A stretch of DNA of 64,000 nucleotides from Abelmoschus esculentus (lineage: Eukaryota > Streptophyta > Magnoliopsida > Malvales > Malvaceae). A program made the position numbers and the translations under genes. This document shows, piece after piece, positions 46,613 to 59,164 of the stretch. The notes beneath the pieces were generated by a model, which saw only the letters and a program-made list of their open reading frames with translations, was not told where the DNA came from and did no database searches. The stretch covers positions 2,735,501 to 2,799,500 of the forward strand of contig JAUCBN010000055.1 of NCBI GenBank assembly GCA_035048815.1, read 5' to 3'. Position 1 is the first letter of the stretch; each line of letters starts with the position of its first letter.

Positions 46613-49268
46613 ATGGGAAAGAAAGGAAATTGGTTTTCTGCAATTAAAAGGGTTTTCATACCACACTCCAAGGAAAAGTTAAGCAATGTAAGTTCATATC
46701 TGAACTCTGGTGCATACGGACTTTAGTACTTCATCTGTGGTTTTGATTCACTATAACAATGAATGTACAATGTTTTTAGTGTATCTCATGTATCCCGAGA
46801 AGCACTTCGAATTTCATTCTTTTTCGCTTCTCTTAAGCACGGTCTAAAATTGCATTTTTGGCTTGTAAAGTATTAAACTTTTTGATGTAAATGTTACAAC
46901 TGAGACAATGGCTTCTGTTTTTCTATGGTTAAATCCTCCCAGGAATCAGATAACAGAAGTGGTAAAGAAAAGAAGAAGAAAGGCCTAGGAAAATTAAGAC
47001 ATGGAGAAACCAGTTCCTTTATTCCCCTCTTCAGAGAACCCAGCAGTATTGAGAAAATTCTCGGGGAGGCTGAAAGAGAGCATAAAATAGTATTCAGGCC
47101 TCTGACACCTCCAGAGCAGCCTTCGACACCACCTTTTGTGCCTCATAATGTTGCTTCTCCACCTGGTCCTTCTCAGAGGATTGCCTCTCCTAGGATTGCT
47201 TCTCTGAGAACTGCTTCCCCTCCACGAGCTGCCTCTCCCAAAGCTGCTCCACCTAAGGTCATCCGTCCTCGACCAGAACCAACTTTAAGGAATCACCATG
47301 CTTCAGCTACAAAAATTCAAGCAGCCTATAGAGGTTATATGGTAAAGAACTTCACTTTCTTATCATCAGTTAAAGCTTTCAAATATTTTAAGGATTTATG
47401 GCAAGTACTGAAGTGGGATATATTACTTCTGCAATTCTGGTCTATATTCACTTTCCCTTCCACTTTCCACCTGCTGTTAAACAACTTTCAAATGGGATCA
47501 GTAATGGCTGAAGTTTCCTTGGGCAAACAGTTAATCACATTGCTTTTAGTCATTGGTGATTTCATGTTGTATGATGATTCACGTAGTCGGTAGAGCCCTT
47601 TGCATTGATATGTTTTGCATCAATGCCTGATTACCAGATTGATCATCTTGAAGCTTATATAATACAGGCAAGGAAAAGTTTTCGAGCTTGGAAAGGCCTT
47701 GTGCGGCTTCAAGGAGTTGTGAGAGGTCTGAACGTGAAACGCCAAACTACAACTGCAATGAAGCATATGCAGCTTTTGGTGCGAGTTCAGTCTCAGATTC
47801 AGTCACGCCGGATCCAGATGTTAGAAAACCAGGCACAACAACAGGCTCAGTTTAAGAATGATAAAGAAATGGAGAGTACCTTGGGAAAATTGACCATCGG
47901 TCAGGCGGTAAGTTTTCATTGGTTTTATTTTAGACTGCACTCCCAAGACTTTAGGGAACTTTGAGATTATGTATTCCTGCTTGTGAGTAACTTAGTTGAA
48001 CACTGCATCAGTCTGAGGCAGGCAATGAAGACTGGGATGATAGCCTGCTAACAAAAGAAGAAATCGAGGCAAGAATGCAGAGAAAGGTAGAGGCAGTCAT
48101 CAAGAGAGAAAGAGCCATGGCCTATGCATATTCCCACCAGGTATATTTAGCTTTCCAATTCCAGTTTCAACGGAATCATGTCGGGTGGTTAGTTTATCGA
48201 CTCGTATTTTCAGCATAGCTTTCGCTGAATGCTGCTAGTAGAAACAATACTTTTTCCTTCAATGGATAGTTTCCTTGCTTCTCATTTCACAGCCCCTTTG
48301 TTGGTTAAGCATTCTAGTTTTCTGTTCGTATTTCGAAATAATTCCCTATAGAAATCGAACCAATGAAGTGATCTCAAGCGACCATCTGAGGTGATACCTG
48401 GCTTCTGAATATTACATGTTCAACACTGATCAGTTTGAATTGAATGTCCAATTGAAGTAAACCTTACTGTTCATCTCCCTTTAGTTTGGCTTGTTTAAGC
48501 CTAACTACCATTGATTTAAAACCTTTCTCCATACAGCTATGGAAAGCTACTCCAAAATCAATTCACGCAGGCGTATCAGACATTCGCACTCGCGGACCAT
48601 GGTGGTGGAACTGGTTAGAACGTCAGCTATCTTCTAGCAACACACCCGAAGTCCAAGGCATGGAGGATTTCCAACTTACACCACCAAGGCCAAATTCCGA
48701 ATTGAAGCCTAATCCAAAACCGCCATCGAGCAACAAGCAGCATCAGTTTACATTCGACAACATGGACACCCTGCCACCAAAATCTACAAGATCAACCATG
48801 CTTCCGACTACACCACCTATGCAGACTCCACCTAGTAGAATCTTACAAGGAAGCAGTCCAGTATTGTCAAAATATTCAAAACTGAGAGCTAGCGGACCAG
48901 ATTCACCATTTGACTTGCCCTTGAAGGATGATGACAGCCTCACTAGCTGCCCACCATTTTCAGTTCCAAATTACATGACACCAACAGTTTCAGCCAAAGC
49001 CAAAGCAAGAGCCAGCAGCAACCCGAAGGATATGTTCACAGGGACACCGGGAAGCGACACGTCGAAGAGAAGGCTTTCATTCCCTTTGACACAAGGGATA
49101 GGATCATTGAAGTGGAACAAAGGGTCTTTGTTTTCAGGCAAGGATTTGAGCTCTCAAAGGGGCTTAGATAAGAACAGTTCATTTCAATCCATAGGCAATT
49201 TGAGTATCGATTCAACCATTTCAATGCCTGCAACAGTTGGAAGAAAGCCATTTAACCGATTTGTTTGA
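46613..49268 (+). CDS. IQ67-domain calmodulin-binding protein (IQD13/14-like)
   Basis: Plant calmodulin-binding scaffold; IQD proteins link calcium signals to microtubules and the plasma membrane. Coding exons: 46613-46687, 46943-47341, 47668-47907, 48012-48140 and 48537-49268, giving 524 aa, all joins phase 0. The N terminus MGKKGNWFSAIKRVFIPHSK is characteristic. A Pro/Ser-rich stretch with ASP-type repeats precedes the IQ67 domain, which begins at ATKIQAAYRGYM (about 147-158) and continues in exon 3 with ARKSFRAWKGLVRLQGVVRG and further IQ and 1-5-10 type motifs. The intron inside the IQ67 domain after GYM is a hallmark of the family. WWWNWLERQL follows in exon 5, and a DUF4005 region is near PNYMTPTVSAKAKARASS. 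The long leader has introns (donors near 45627 and 46220). Intact. Confidence 0.94.
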
Positions 49269-49439
49269 TCTTTCATTTTTTTTTCCTTATATTTTTAACC
49301 TTTTATTCCTGTGTTTATCTTAATTGAGTGTATGGTGCTATGTTGAGTTGCAACATTTACCGATTGTAAGACAATATAAAATAATAATCATATAGTGATG
49401 ATAAAATTTGATTTGTGTAATGATTTTCGAATCGCATGA

Positions 49440-49515
49440 TGTCCGGGACAGAATTAGAATTTAGAACGAGGACAAAATATAAATATTTAAAAATAAAGAG
49501 ATAAATTAATAAATG
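49440..49515 (-). mobile_element. Fragment of an 'AGGGACG' element
   Basis: TCCGGGACAGAATTAGAATT, then AAATATAAATATTTAAAA, matches one end of the copies at 27843-27999 and 50391-50560 in reverse orientation. The other end is missing. Confidence 0.4.
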
Positions 49516-49702
49516 AATAATAATAATAAAACTGAGTAATTTTTTCAATATTTATTTAAAGTATATTACGTTACAAATAACATAACATAAAATATTAATA
49601 TTTAATTCTCCGCAAACCCTAACAATCTTCACTTCAACACGAATTATAAAAGTGAAAGGTGTCCAATCAAAAACCTTACTTTGTCGAAACTCAAACTATA
49701 GT

Positions 49703-50198
49703 TAGGGTGAATATTGAATAAGGCTCAACTTAACTAAAAAAATTAATATCTCGACTTGATTTGATGTGAAAATATTTGATTCGTTTTGATTTGATTTAAA
49801 ATTTTATAAATTTGACTCAAAAAATTCAATTAAAGTTTGAATCGTAAAATGGAATTCAAATAACTCGAAATTTTTAGTACTTAAATAATTTATTTTTAAG
49901 CTTGAAATGAGTCCTTCAATTTTCTATGATATATATACATACTAATATATAAAAATATGAAGAAATATTGACGCGTAAAAATATAAAGAAATATATATAT
50001 ATATGATTACAGAAAGTCGTTTAAATTAAAATCAAATTATAGTATAACATGATAAATAATTACAATTAATTTTTATAGAAATTTAATTCAATTCGAATTG
50101 AAAATTTTAAAATAAATTTTGAGTTATAAAATATGACTTGTCAACTCGAATAATTCAATTTTTTTACTAAACTCAACTCAATCGAACGTTCACCTTTA
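49703..50198. mobile_element. hAT-like element, family 'GAGTCGAG', copy 3 (old, inverted)
   Basis: 496 bp. The reverse complement aligns with copies 1 and 2 along the whole length (ATTATTCGAGTTGACAAGTC, AATTATTTATCATGTTATA, TTTAAACGACTTTCTGTAAT) but the GAGTCGAG tracts have decayed. Flanked by ACTATAGT (49695-49702) and ACTATGGT (50199-50206), an 8-bp duplication with one change. Confidence 0.8.
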
Positions 50199-50390
50199 AC
50201 TATGGTTTCATACCTAAGTTAATGTATTGATACTTGAGTATAATTAACATTACATGGGCTAATGTACCGATACTTTGAGTGTTTTTTCTTTAAAATGAAA
50301 ACATCGAATCTAAAAACGATATCAATACTATACTTAGGATGTCGACACCTTCGAAGGGTATCGATATTGAAACACACTATAGCATACATT

Positions 50391-50560
50391 AGGGACGGAA
50401 TTACACTTATGTGGGGAGGGGCGTCAATCGCCCCCTAACCCCGAAGATTTTTTTTACCTCCCTATTCAAATTTTTAAATTTTTTTTTTATGAATTTACCC
50501 TCTAGTTTTAAATATTTATGTTTTGCCCCATCAACCTCAAATCCTGACTCCGTCCCTGAT
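50391..50560 (+). mobile_element. 'AGGGACG' element
   Basis: Ends AGGGACGGAATTAC and GACTCCGTCCCTGAT are inverted. Flanks carry ATACATT on both sides. About 170 bp, non-coding; related copies at 27843-27999 and, more loosely, 57568-57754. Confidence 0.65.
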
Positions 50561-50918
50561 ATACATTACAGAACACCAATACCAACCCAAAACTTTAACA
50601 TATTAGTGAATTCAGGTAATTTTTTCTAGTGAAAAAAACATGATTTCTTGGTATTTTGTAAATTAAAAAAAATAAAATTTGTTTCCAATTCAAAAATTCC
50701 GGTAGATTTGTCTATTTGATGTGTAGTTGACATCACAGTGTTTTATAGGTGAGTTTGCATTTGCTGACATGTTATCGAGGTGTCTTAACCGTTAAGTTAA
50801 TACCAATAAATTGGAACAAGAAATAAACAAGGATGTTAGTTTTATTGTGGGACACAAGATGAATCTGGCATGGGATTAATGGTAATCAAATTTATTGATC
50901 TTAATCAGGGGGGTTAGG

Positions 50919-51180
50919 AGTAGGTGAGGAGTAATTCTCAATTGATTTAATTATATTTTAACATATAGTACGTAAGAATTGAAATTATAGAATATTTGAT
51001 GAATAATTTATATTAAAATTTAAATTATTTAAGATTCGAAGATTAATATTCGAATTTAATTTGAATCAATATTTTTTTTTACTTATAGACGAATTTTCAG
51101 TTGTAGAGGAGTAATTCTCAATTGATTCAATTATATTTTAACATATATTATGTAAGAATTGAAAATTATAGAATATTTGA
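50919..51180. repeat. Direct repeat, about 188-bp spacing
   Basis: GAGTAATTCTCAATTGATTY with the following AATTATATTTTAACATATA... block (about 70 bp) occurs near 50928 and again near 51108, with few differences. Confidence 0.8.
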
Positions 51181-51284
51181 TGATAATACTTCGATGAATA
51201 ATATATGTTTAAGCAATATATATCTATTTATTTAAAAAAAATTACATATGGGGAAAGGATTAGGACTTCCATCATATTCAAAAA

Positions 51285-52920
51285 TGGGGGGCAATTATAA
51301 ATTGCTTTTAATGAAAGGAAATTATTGAAATTTAAATTAAATTTAATTAAATATTTTTATTCGAATATAAATTTTAATTGAACAAGCTTTAACAATTTAG
51401 TGGGTTTGAATGAATTAGTCTTTTAGTTAATAAGGGTGATTGTATGTCGGACCGTAGATTAAACCAATATCGAATAAGATCGATTATCATGTTAATTTAT
51501 AGTTCGAATCGAGTATATCACTTTTATGCATGATGCAAACAGTTAAAATGATGTCATGATTTATCAAGGTTTAAGTAGAATTAAATTTACCTTCGTACGA
51601 TAAAAATTAATTCGAATATTTAGTTAACACTCATTAAATCAAGACTGTTATGACATAAATATTAATATTAATAAATATCTTATTTTTATAAATTAAATTG
51701 ATATTATTCAAAATAAATGTGGAATTAAATGAATACAATTAGATGGATGCAAAATTAATGTATAGCATTAAATAATGCAAACAAATAAATAGATAAAGAC
51801 CGAGAAGGTAAATACAAAAATTAAAGGTTAAACAAAATAAATAAATACAAAATTAAAGAACAAAATTTAAATTGTGAAAAGATAAGTACAAGAAATATAA
51901 ATACGATAAATAAAATATTAGATATAAAAAATAAATATTAGATGTTAACTAGTTACATTGAACAAGTGATAAAATATAGGTTGTCTCTAATTACGAAGTC
52001 ACTATAAGATCAAAATAAACAAAATTAAATAAATAATAGTTTTTATACATATATATGTATAAATATTATATAATATAAATAGTTTAATATTGTAGTATGA
52101 CTTGAGTCGTCATCGACCATTTTGATAGGTTGAATATCATTAAAACTAGAGATTTATTTTGAAAATGACTTCGGAAGTGGGTTCGTACTTTGTATGGTGA
52201 AGGATTAACACTCTCGTCACGCTTGAAAATCGATACTAAATTATGCATTACTTTTAATCGATGAGAATTGTTGAAATTTAAATCGAATTTAATTTAATAT
52301 CTTTAGTCAAATATAAACTTTGATTGAACGAGCTTTAATAATTTAGTGAGTTTGAATTAATTTATCTTTTAATTGATAAATGTGATTATATATTAGACTA
52401 TAGATTAAATCGACATCGAATAAGATCGATTATCGTGTTAATTTACGATTTAAATCAAGTACATCACCTTTTATACGTAATACAAACAGTTAAAAATGTT
52501 GTTATAATTTATCAAGGTTTTAAGTCAAATTAAGTATACTTTCCAACGATAAATTAATTTGAATATTTAATTAATATCCATTAAATTAGGACTATTATAC
52601 TAAAAATATCAAAATTAATAAATATCTTATTTCTATAAATTAAATTGATTATTATTCAAAATAAGTTTGGAATTAAATAAATACAATTAGAAGGATGCGA
52701 AATTAATGCATATCATTAAATAATGCAAACAAATATATAGATAAAGAACAAGAAGATAAATGCGAAAATTAAAGATTTTACAAGATAAATAAATGCAAAA
52801 TAAAAAAAATAATTTAAATTACAAAAAAATAAATTGTGAAAAGATAAATAAAAAAAATTAAATATTAGATAAAAACAAATATTAAATGTTAATTAATTAC
52901 ATTAAATGAGTCGTAATAAT
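51285..52920. repeat. Two diverged copies of a roughly 680-bp AT-rich repeat
   Basis: Blocks near 51440-51990 recur in the same order near 52395-52920: TCGAATAAGATCGATTATC, ATACAATTAGAWGGATGC, ATTAAATAATGCAAACAAAT and TTAATTAGTTACATT-like. Spacing is about 950 bp. Possibly two copies, or the two ends, of one retroelement; no coding sequence or LTR hallmarks are clear. Confidence 0.6.
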
Positions 52921-53147
52921 ATTAATCAATCTCATGACAGAGATATAATAACAACGACAAAAACATATAAGTAAGCTTCGAAACTCTTTTTTATTTTCGA
53001 TTTAAAAATCTGAATTTTTATAAACTCAATTATAAAAACGGATAAAAAAAATGAAACCAACACCATTTTTTAAAAAAATATAAATAATAGGACAAATTTT
53101 GGTGTATAAACTGAAAAAACAAAAATAAATTGATAAATAAAATGACA

Positions 53148-53300
53148 AAAGCACGAGTCCTCTTGTTCAAATGGTTAAAAGAACGATTGTTGTTCTTAGA
53201 GGTCACGGATTCGAGCACCAATACTACCAGCAAAATGATTGAGCGATTAATATCAGACGGTGAGGATTATATTCTAGAACAGATATTATTATAATCACTG
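53148..53300 (+). mobile_element. tRNA-related SINE-like repeat, best-preserved copy
   Basis: AAAGCACGAGTCCTCTTGTT, then AAATGGTTAAAAGAACGATT, then the B-box-like GGTCACGGATTCGAGCACCA. It is the best-kept of at least four copies in the window and lies just upstream of the second desaturase gene. Confidence 0.55.
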
Positions 53301-53453
53301 TAGTTGATTAAAAAAAATACAAAATAAATTACAAAAAGGGTAAAGAGTAATTTAATCCAACATTAGGGGTAGTATGATAAACGTAGAAGTATATATGTTG
53401 TTTCATCCAGAAGGAAATTCAGACAGAGGGAAACCATAAATTAATAAGAAAAA

Positions 53454-56400
53454 ATGGGTTTGAAATATTTGTCTCTTCCAGCAATGCCCAGCTTCAGATC
53501 TCCAAAGTTTTGCATGACTTCCACCCTTCCTTCTGCCTCCAAGTAAGTGATTTTATATTTATTTTGATATATATTATTGTTCGAACTTTAAAGTTTTGTT
53601 CGATATATATAAAATATATGGGTTACGAACTACTTACATAGTATAATCGTTTTTATATTTTACACATTTTAGTAAAAATGTACGTACGGACACGTAAGAT
53701 ATAAAATTTTTGGATTAAATAAAAATTAAGTAATACGAAAATTATTATAAAAAGATTATTATCTTGTACATTGACGATGAAAATTCTTTTACGAACAAAA
53801 TTTTTGAGGAGTTTAGGGGTTTATGAGTTTAGCTTGTTTGGAATATTTAATTCCAATGATAAAAATATAATAATTTTACTATTTAATTATAATTAATTAT
53901 TTTTTATGATATAAACTAAAATAAAACGAAGAAGGGTTGGGTCTAGTTTTACCTGTGAAAAAAATACGATTCGATTGATTTAATCCATTTATTTATTTAT
54001 CTGATTTAAAATTTTAAATATCTGATTTTATTTTTAGATCAGTTATATAATCTGATTTTTATTTTTTTAATCAGATATGGATCACTGATTTTAAAGTTTC
54101 AAATTATTCATAAATATAAAATTTTATGTATTTGAATCTTGTTATATTTAGTAATTTGATGTGTGTTATATCCAAAAAAAATTAAAAAAATCGAAATTCT
54201 CATAAATGTGAATCTTGTTATATTTGATAATTTGTTGCTTATTATATTTTTAAAAATTCAAAAATTTTAAATTTAGACCGTCAAAATCGGAAAAAAAATA
54301 CTTAAACTAAAAAAATTAATTTTTACTAGACTAAATACGACTTACTATTCTATCGACTTAAAATTTCAGTTATTAAATTTTTCGAATCTAATTCGATTCG
54401 ATATAAAAAAATACTACCCTGACTTTAATGTCATCAATAATAGCGTTAACCCTCCCACATAATTATACATTTAAGCTTACTTTGGATGAAATACCTAACC
54501 TAGTTTTAGCAGTATCAATTTAGTTAAATTCCCTACCTATAAAAGTTAAATAAATAAATAAATAAATATTATTTTATAATTATATCAAAATATTAAAAGA
54601 ATTATAATCAAATTAATGTTTTTGTTTAACAGTTATCATGTGCTCTAAAATAATTAAAAGAATATATTTATTTATTCAAATTGTATGCCTTTTCTTTTAT
54701 TTGTTTGCACGAGTTTCTATTTTGTAAAAAAAATATTATATTTTTATAAAATTTATTAATTGATTTAACGTTAAAAATGTCTATATTTATTTATTTTGTA
54801 TGAATTCTAGTTTTGATAATTTATGTCAGTTCAAACATATCTATATTAATGCGATTGAAAAATTATAAAATAATATAAATATAATTAATTTATGTTATAA
54901 TTTATACTTTAAAAAATGTATTCTCATAATTAATGTTACCTAATATATTATTATAATTAATATACTTGTATAAATATGATATAATTTATAATTCTAAAAA
55001 TATATTTATTGAAATTTATAAAATAAAATAGTTATTATTTTATGTTGTAAATATATTTTCATAAAATTAATATATTATATAATTATAAAATATATTTTAA
55101 CAATAATACACAATCCGAAACCATTATTTATGTCCAACTTAAATTAATATGATTTAAATTAGACTTAAGCTTTAATATTTTAGGCATGAGCAAGACTTGA
55201 ACCGTTAATAAATTTATCGTACATTATTTTTATTTTTACATGTTATATAATTTATATTATATGAAAGTTATTTTTTAATATATTATAAATATTAAAAATA
55301 TATTAAGTTAGCTATAGTTATAAAATTTAATAAAATGGGAAATTCATAAAAATATTATATATTAAATAAGGAAACACGTTTTTTAAAATAAAAATAATAC
55401 AAGCCTAAGCTTAACCTTTTATGTTTCACAACTACTAAAAGTAGATGATATAACTACCTTTAGCCAAAATTAATAAAGTTACCTAACTTGTTATATCTAC
55501 GCTATATTTCAACTTAATTGAAAAAAAAATAAAAATACTCTGTTTTTAATGTTAATATTGTTATAAAATATTTTTATCTTTATAAATTTTAAATAATATT
55601 TTTATTTTAGGTTAAAATAATCTATGTGCGACTTAAACCTGTTAGTCAATGGTAGTATACACTGACATGACAGTGTTATATAGATAAAGAGGATGACTCG
55701 AAAGAATATCACGTCAATAAAAGTAATTTTATAAAATAAGTTATGATAAATTTACACCATGTAAAATTCATTTAGTTTTCCAGTAATTTTATAAAACTGT
55801 TTCAGTCCATGAGCGGAGGCACACTCATGATTGGGGTATCTGTTGACACCCCAAAATTTTTTAAAAATCGTATCTTTTTTCTATATACTTTATATAGAAA
55901 AATAAAATATATATATAATTGACACCCATTTATAAATAATTTGACACCCCTTTATAAATAATTTGACACCTTTTTATAAATAATTAGTTTCTCCTAAGTA
56001 TCGTTATAAAAATTTCTAACTCCGCTCCTAATCTCATCCCTTATAAAATTATATTTATGTTGATGTATCATTCTATCAAATTATTTTAAATTATAATCAT
56101 TCGTTGATTAATAATTTTTATCATTAGAATGATATTTTGATCCTAAACCATAAACTCGACTGTGAGTAAACTGTGTAAAACAATTCTAAATCAAACTCAT
56201 TTGAATTCAGGAAAGTTGAGAATCTTCGTAAGACAGTCATGTCTGGTCAAGTCACCCATTCAATGCCACCAGAAAAGATCGAGATCTTCAAATCGTTGGA
56301 TAGTTGGGTTGAGACCAACATCCTGATTCACCTGAAACCAGTTGAGAAGAGTTGGCAACCACAAGATTTTGTTCCAGATCCTGCATCAGATGGATTCTAT

Positions 56401-58387
56401 AAGCAAGTGAAAGAGCTAAGGGAAATGGCTAAAGAGATCCCAGACGAATACTTTGTGGTTTTGGCTGGCGATATGATCACAGAGGAGGCCCTCCCTACGT
56501 ACCAGACAATGCTTAATATAACCGATGGGGTTCTTGATGAGACTGGTGCAAGCCAAACTGCTTGGGCGATTTGGACCAGGGCATGGGCTGCTGAAGAGAA
56601 CAGGCATGGGGATCTGCTGCATACGTATCTATACTTGTCTGGAAGAGTTGACATGAGACAAATAGAGAAGACAATACAGTACTTAATTGGTTCGGGAATG
56701 GTAAATACAGTTACTTATCACTTATGTTTCTTCTTATTTTTTTTAAAAATTAAATTCTAAAACTTTAACTTTTATTTTTTATATCCTACACTTTAAACCC
56801 TATACCTTAAAAAAATATATCGATCATACCCTTAATTTTTTAAACCTTAATCATAACCCCTAACCATAAACCCTAAACTCCCTAATTTAAAGTGGAAGCA
56901 CTAATGGAGACACGATTAAGAGGTTGACGATTTCCACCCGATTATATAATTGTATCTGTTCATACTTTATTTTAAAGTAAAAAAATTTGTCCCCTAATTA
57001 TATCTCCTTTTACGCTCCACACTAAAAATTATTAAAAAATTTAATTTTAAACCCTAATTTTAATTTTCACATTCTACGTCTTAAATTCTGTACCCTAAAA
57101 ATAATTCTTACCTTTAATTTCTTTAACCCTGACCACAACTTTTAACCTTTAACACACTATTTTAAAGTGGAAGCATCCACGGAGCCACAATAAAAGAGTC
57201 AAACAATTTGCACTTATTTTTTTAGGGCGTAAATTTTTTGTCCCTTTATTCTGTCTTAATTGGTGTCCTACCATATAAAAAGTGTGTTTAAGGTTTAAAG
57301 TTAAGGGTTATGGTTAGAGTTTAAAGATCTGATATATTTTTAGGGTATAAAGTTTATGATATGAAAATTAGGATTATAATTTAGAATTTAACTCATTAAT
57401 ATTTTTAGTTTAGAAAAAAAAAGTACACATGCTTAAGTACTACTTATGATTTATTATTTTTTAATATATTAATGTGATTATATAATTGTATCTATTTATA
57501 TTATTTTTTAATTATTTAATAACACTTATGCATGAAATTGTTTGATTCATGTTGCCGACCAATATATAGGGACGGAGTTGTGTAGGGAGTGGGAGGGGCT
57601 GTTGTCTCTCTCAAAAATTTTGGTATCATTATATTTTTAGTTTTTTTTTTAATTTAAATATTAATTAAATAGGGTTTTTGCTCCTTCCAATTTTTAAATT
57701 TAAAAGTTTAATAAACTCTTACCCTCCCAATATTAAATCTTAGCTCCGTCCCGGCCAATATATAAAATATTTTACCATATTTAATACTGATTTTAATTAT
57801 TATTTTTTTCTTCTAAATATTTATAGGATCCCAAATTAGAGAACAATCCATATCATACATTCATCTACACTTCATTCCAAGAAAGGGCAACATTTATTTC
57901 CCATAAGAACACAGCTAAACTGGCTTGGGACCATGGGGCTACTGAGTTGGCTAAACTTTGTGGTTTCATCGCCTCCGATGAGAAGCGACATGAGATAGCC
58001 TACTCTAAAATCATCGAAAAGTTGTTCGAGATCGATCCCGATGAAACTGTCCGGTCCTTTGCCGAGATGATGAAGAAGAAAATCACCATGCCTGCTCACT
58101 TCATGTACGATGGCCGAGACGAAAACCTTTTCGACCACTTCTCAACAGTTGCACAAAGACTTGGTGTTTACACTACCAAAGACTATATAGACATTCTAGA
58201 GTTCTTGGTGGATCGATGGAAGGTGAAGGAACTAACTGGACTTTCGGCCGATGGCCGGAAAGCTCGAGATTTCGTGTGCGAACTTTCTCTAAGACTTCGA
58301 AAGCTGGAGGAGAGAGCTATGTTAAGGGCTAAGCAAGCACCCAATTTGCCCATCAGTTGGATTTCTGATAGGAAATTGAAGTTCTAA
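53454..58387 (+). CDS. Diverged acyl-[acyl-carrier-protein] desaturase (paralogue)
   Basis: Second soluble di-iron acyl-ACP desaturase. Exons 53454-53542, 56211-56700 and 57827-58387 encode 379 aa. Intron positions and phases match the gene at 10237-14417, and the last exon has the same length (561 bp), so the two are paralogues. Iron-ligand motifs are intact: EENRH (about residues 158-162) and DEKRH (about 244-248). The N terminus is 17 aa shorter (MGLKYLSLPAMPSFRSPKFC, then MTSTLPSASKKV), so a plastid transit peptide is possible but short. Changes at conserved places include LNITDGVLDETGASQTAWAI where the other has [20 protein letters not shown], and DPKLENNPYHTF for DPRTENNPYLGF. Intron 1 (2.7 kb) and intron 2 (1.1 kb) hold transposons. 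Substrate chain length or double-bond position may differ; this cannot be read from sequence alone. Confidence 0.9.
55809..56030. mobile_element. Small element in desaturase-2 intron 1
   Basis: Inverted ends GAGCGGAG and CTCCGCTC bound about 220 bp. Inside, at 55919-55984, are three consecutive 22-bp units of the form TTGACACCCNTTTATAAATA. Confidence 0.5.
56760..57420. repeat. Direct and inverted repeats in desaturase-2 intron 2
   Basis: TTTAAAGTGGAAGCAYYMAYGG occurs near 56888 and 57170, each following a run of ACCCTAA-rich sequence. A reverse-complement version of that run (AAGGTTTAAAGTTAAGGGTT...) lies near 57290-57410. It looks like the remains of a foldback element. The ACCCTAA runs are irregular and not a telomere tract. 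Confidence 0.5.
57568..57754 (+). mobile_element. MITE with perfect 9-bp target duplication in intron 2
   Basis: 187 bp from AGGGACGGAGTTG to GCTCCGTCCCGG, with inverted ends. CCAATATAT flanks both sides exactly (57559-57567 and 57755-57763). The right end is only about 70 bp from the exon 3 acceptor. Confidence 0.88.
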
Positions 58388-59164
58388 GGTCTTAAAATAA
58401 ATGTTCTTAGCGATGTAATGTGTGAAGAGATCCAAGGTGTTTGTGTTGTGGTTTGATATTTCTAAAATTGTAGCATGTTTGTGTGTTTGGGGTGTTTCTT
58501 ATTGATGTACTAGTTGTATGACTTTTGATATTAATAATAAATCTTAATTTCATGTAGAAAAACGTCAGTTTAATATGTTTAATTATTAATTTTTTATAAA
58601 ACTATATTGTAAATTTATAAAAATAAAAATTTAAAGGTATAACATTTTATCATCGATAAAAAGACAAGAAAATATAAATTAAATGAGAATTTGAAAATAT
58701 TATAAATAACCTTGAACTGAATGTTGTAAAAAGAACATTTCTTGTTAAACCAACCAGTGGAGATGTGTCGACTCCATAAAACATGATTGCTGCATGTCAG
58801 ACACTTGTCAACTTCCTTTTTCATGCAACAACAGGAATTCTGGTTTATATTTCGCCCATATCCCAATCCCAATATGAAACAGGCACTTTTATCTATCTTT
58901 GTAGCATCTCTCTGGTTAAGGTCTTGTCAGTTCCATTGAGTTGAAGATTTTACTTTTTTCTAACATTTCCTGACTCCTGTTCATGCATGTAGTAGTATCC
59001 AAGTGATGAATAGTAATCCTACTTGTGTTTATGCATGTAATGGTTGGAAGATACAACGCTCAGCATACTTTACCTTTACCTACGAAATCATACTGTGAAA
59101 TTCGAGTCGTGTTCTTGTTTTTGTTGCAGGTTGAGTTCCGAGTTTATAGAAGTAGACGAGTAGA

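Noticed and set aside
53148..53225. Possible tRNA gene
   Set aside because: Only a B-box-like segment is clear. I could not form acceptor and anticodon stems, and several dispersed diverged copies fit a SINE better.
56820..57140. ACCCTAA-rich stretches that might be an interstitial telomere repeat
   Set aside because: The motif is irregular, mixed with other AT-rich sequence and part of a direct/inverted repeat; there is no run of tandem CCCTAAA units.
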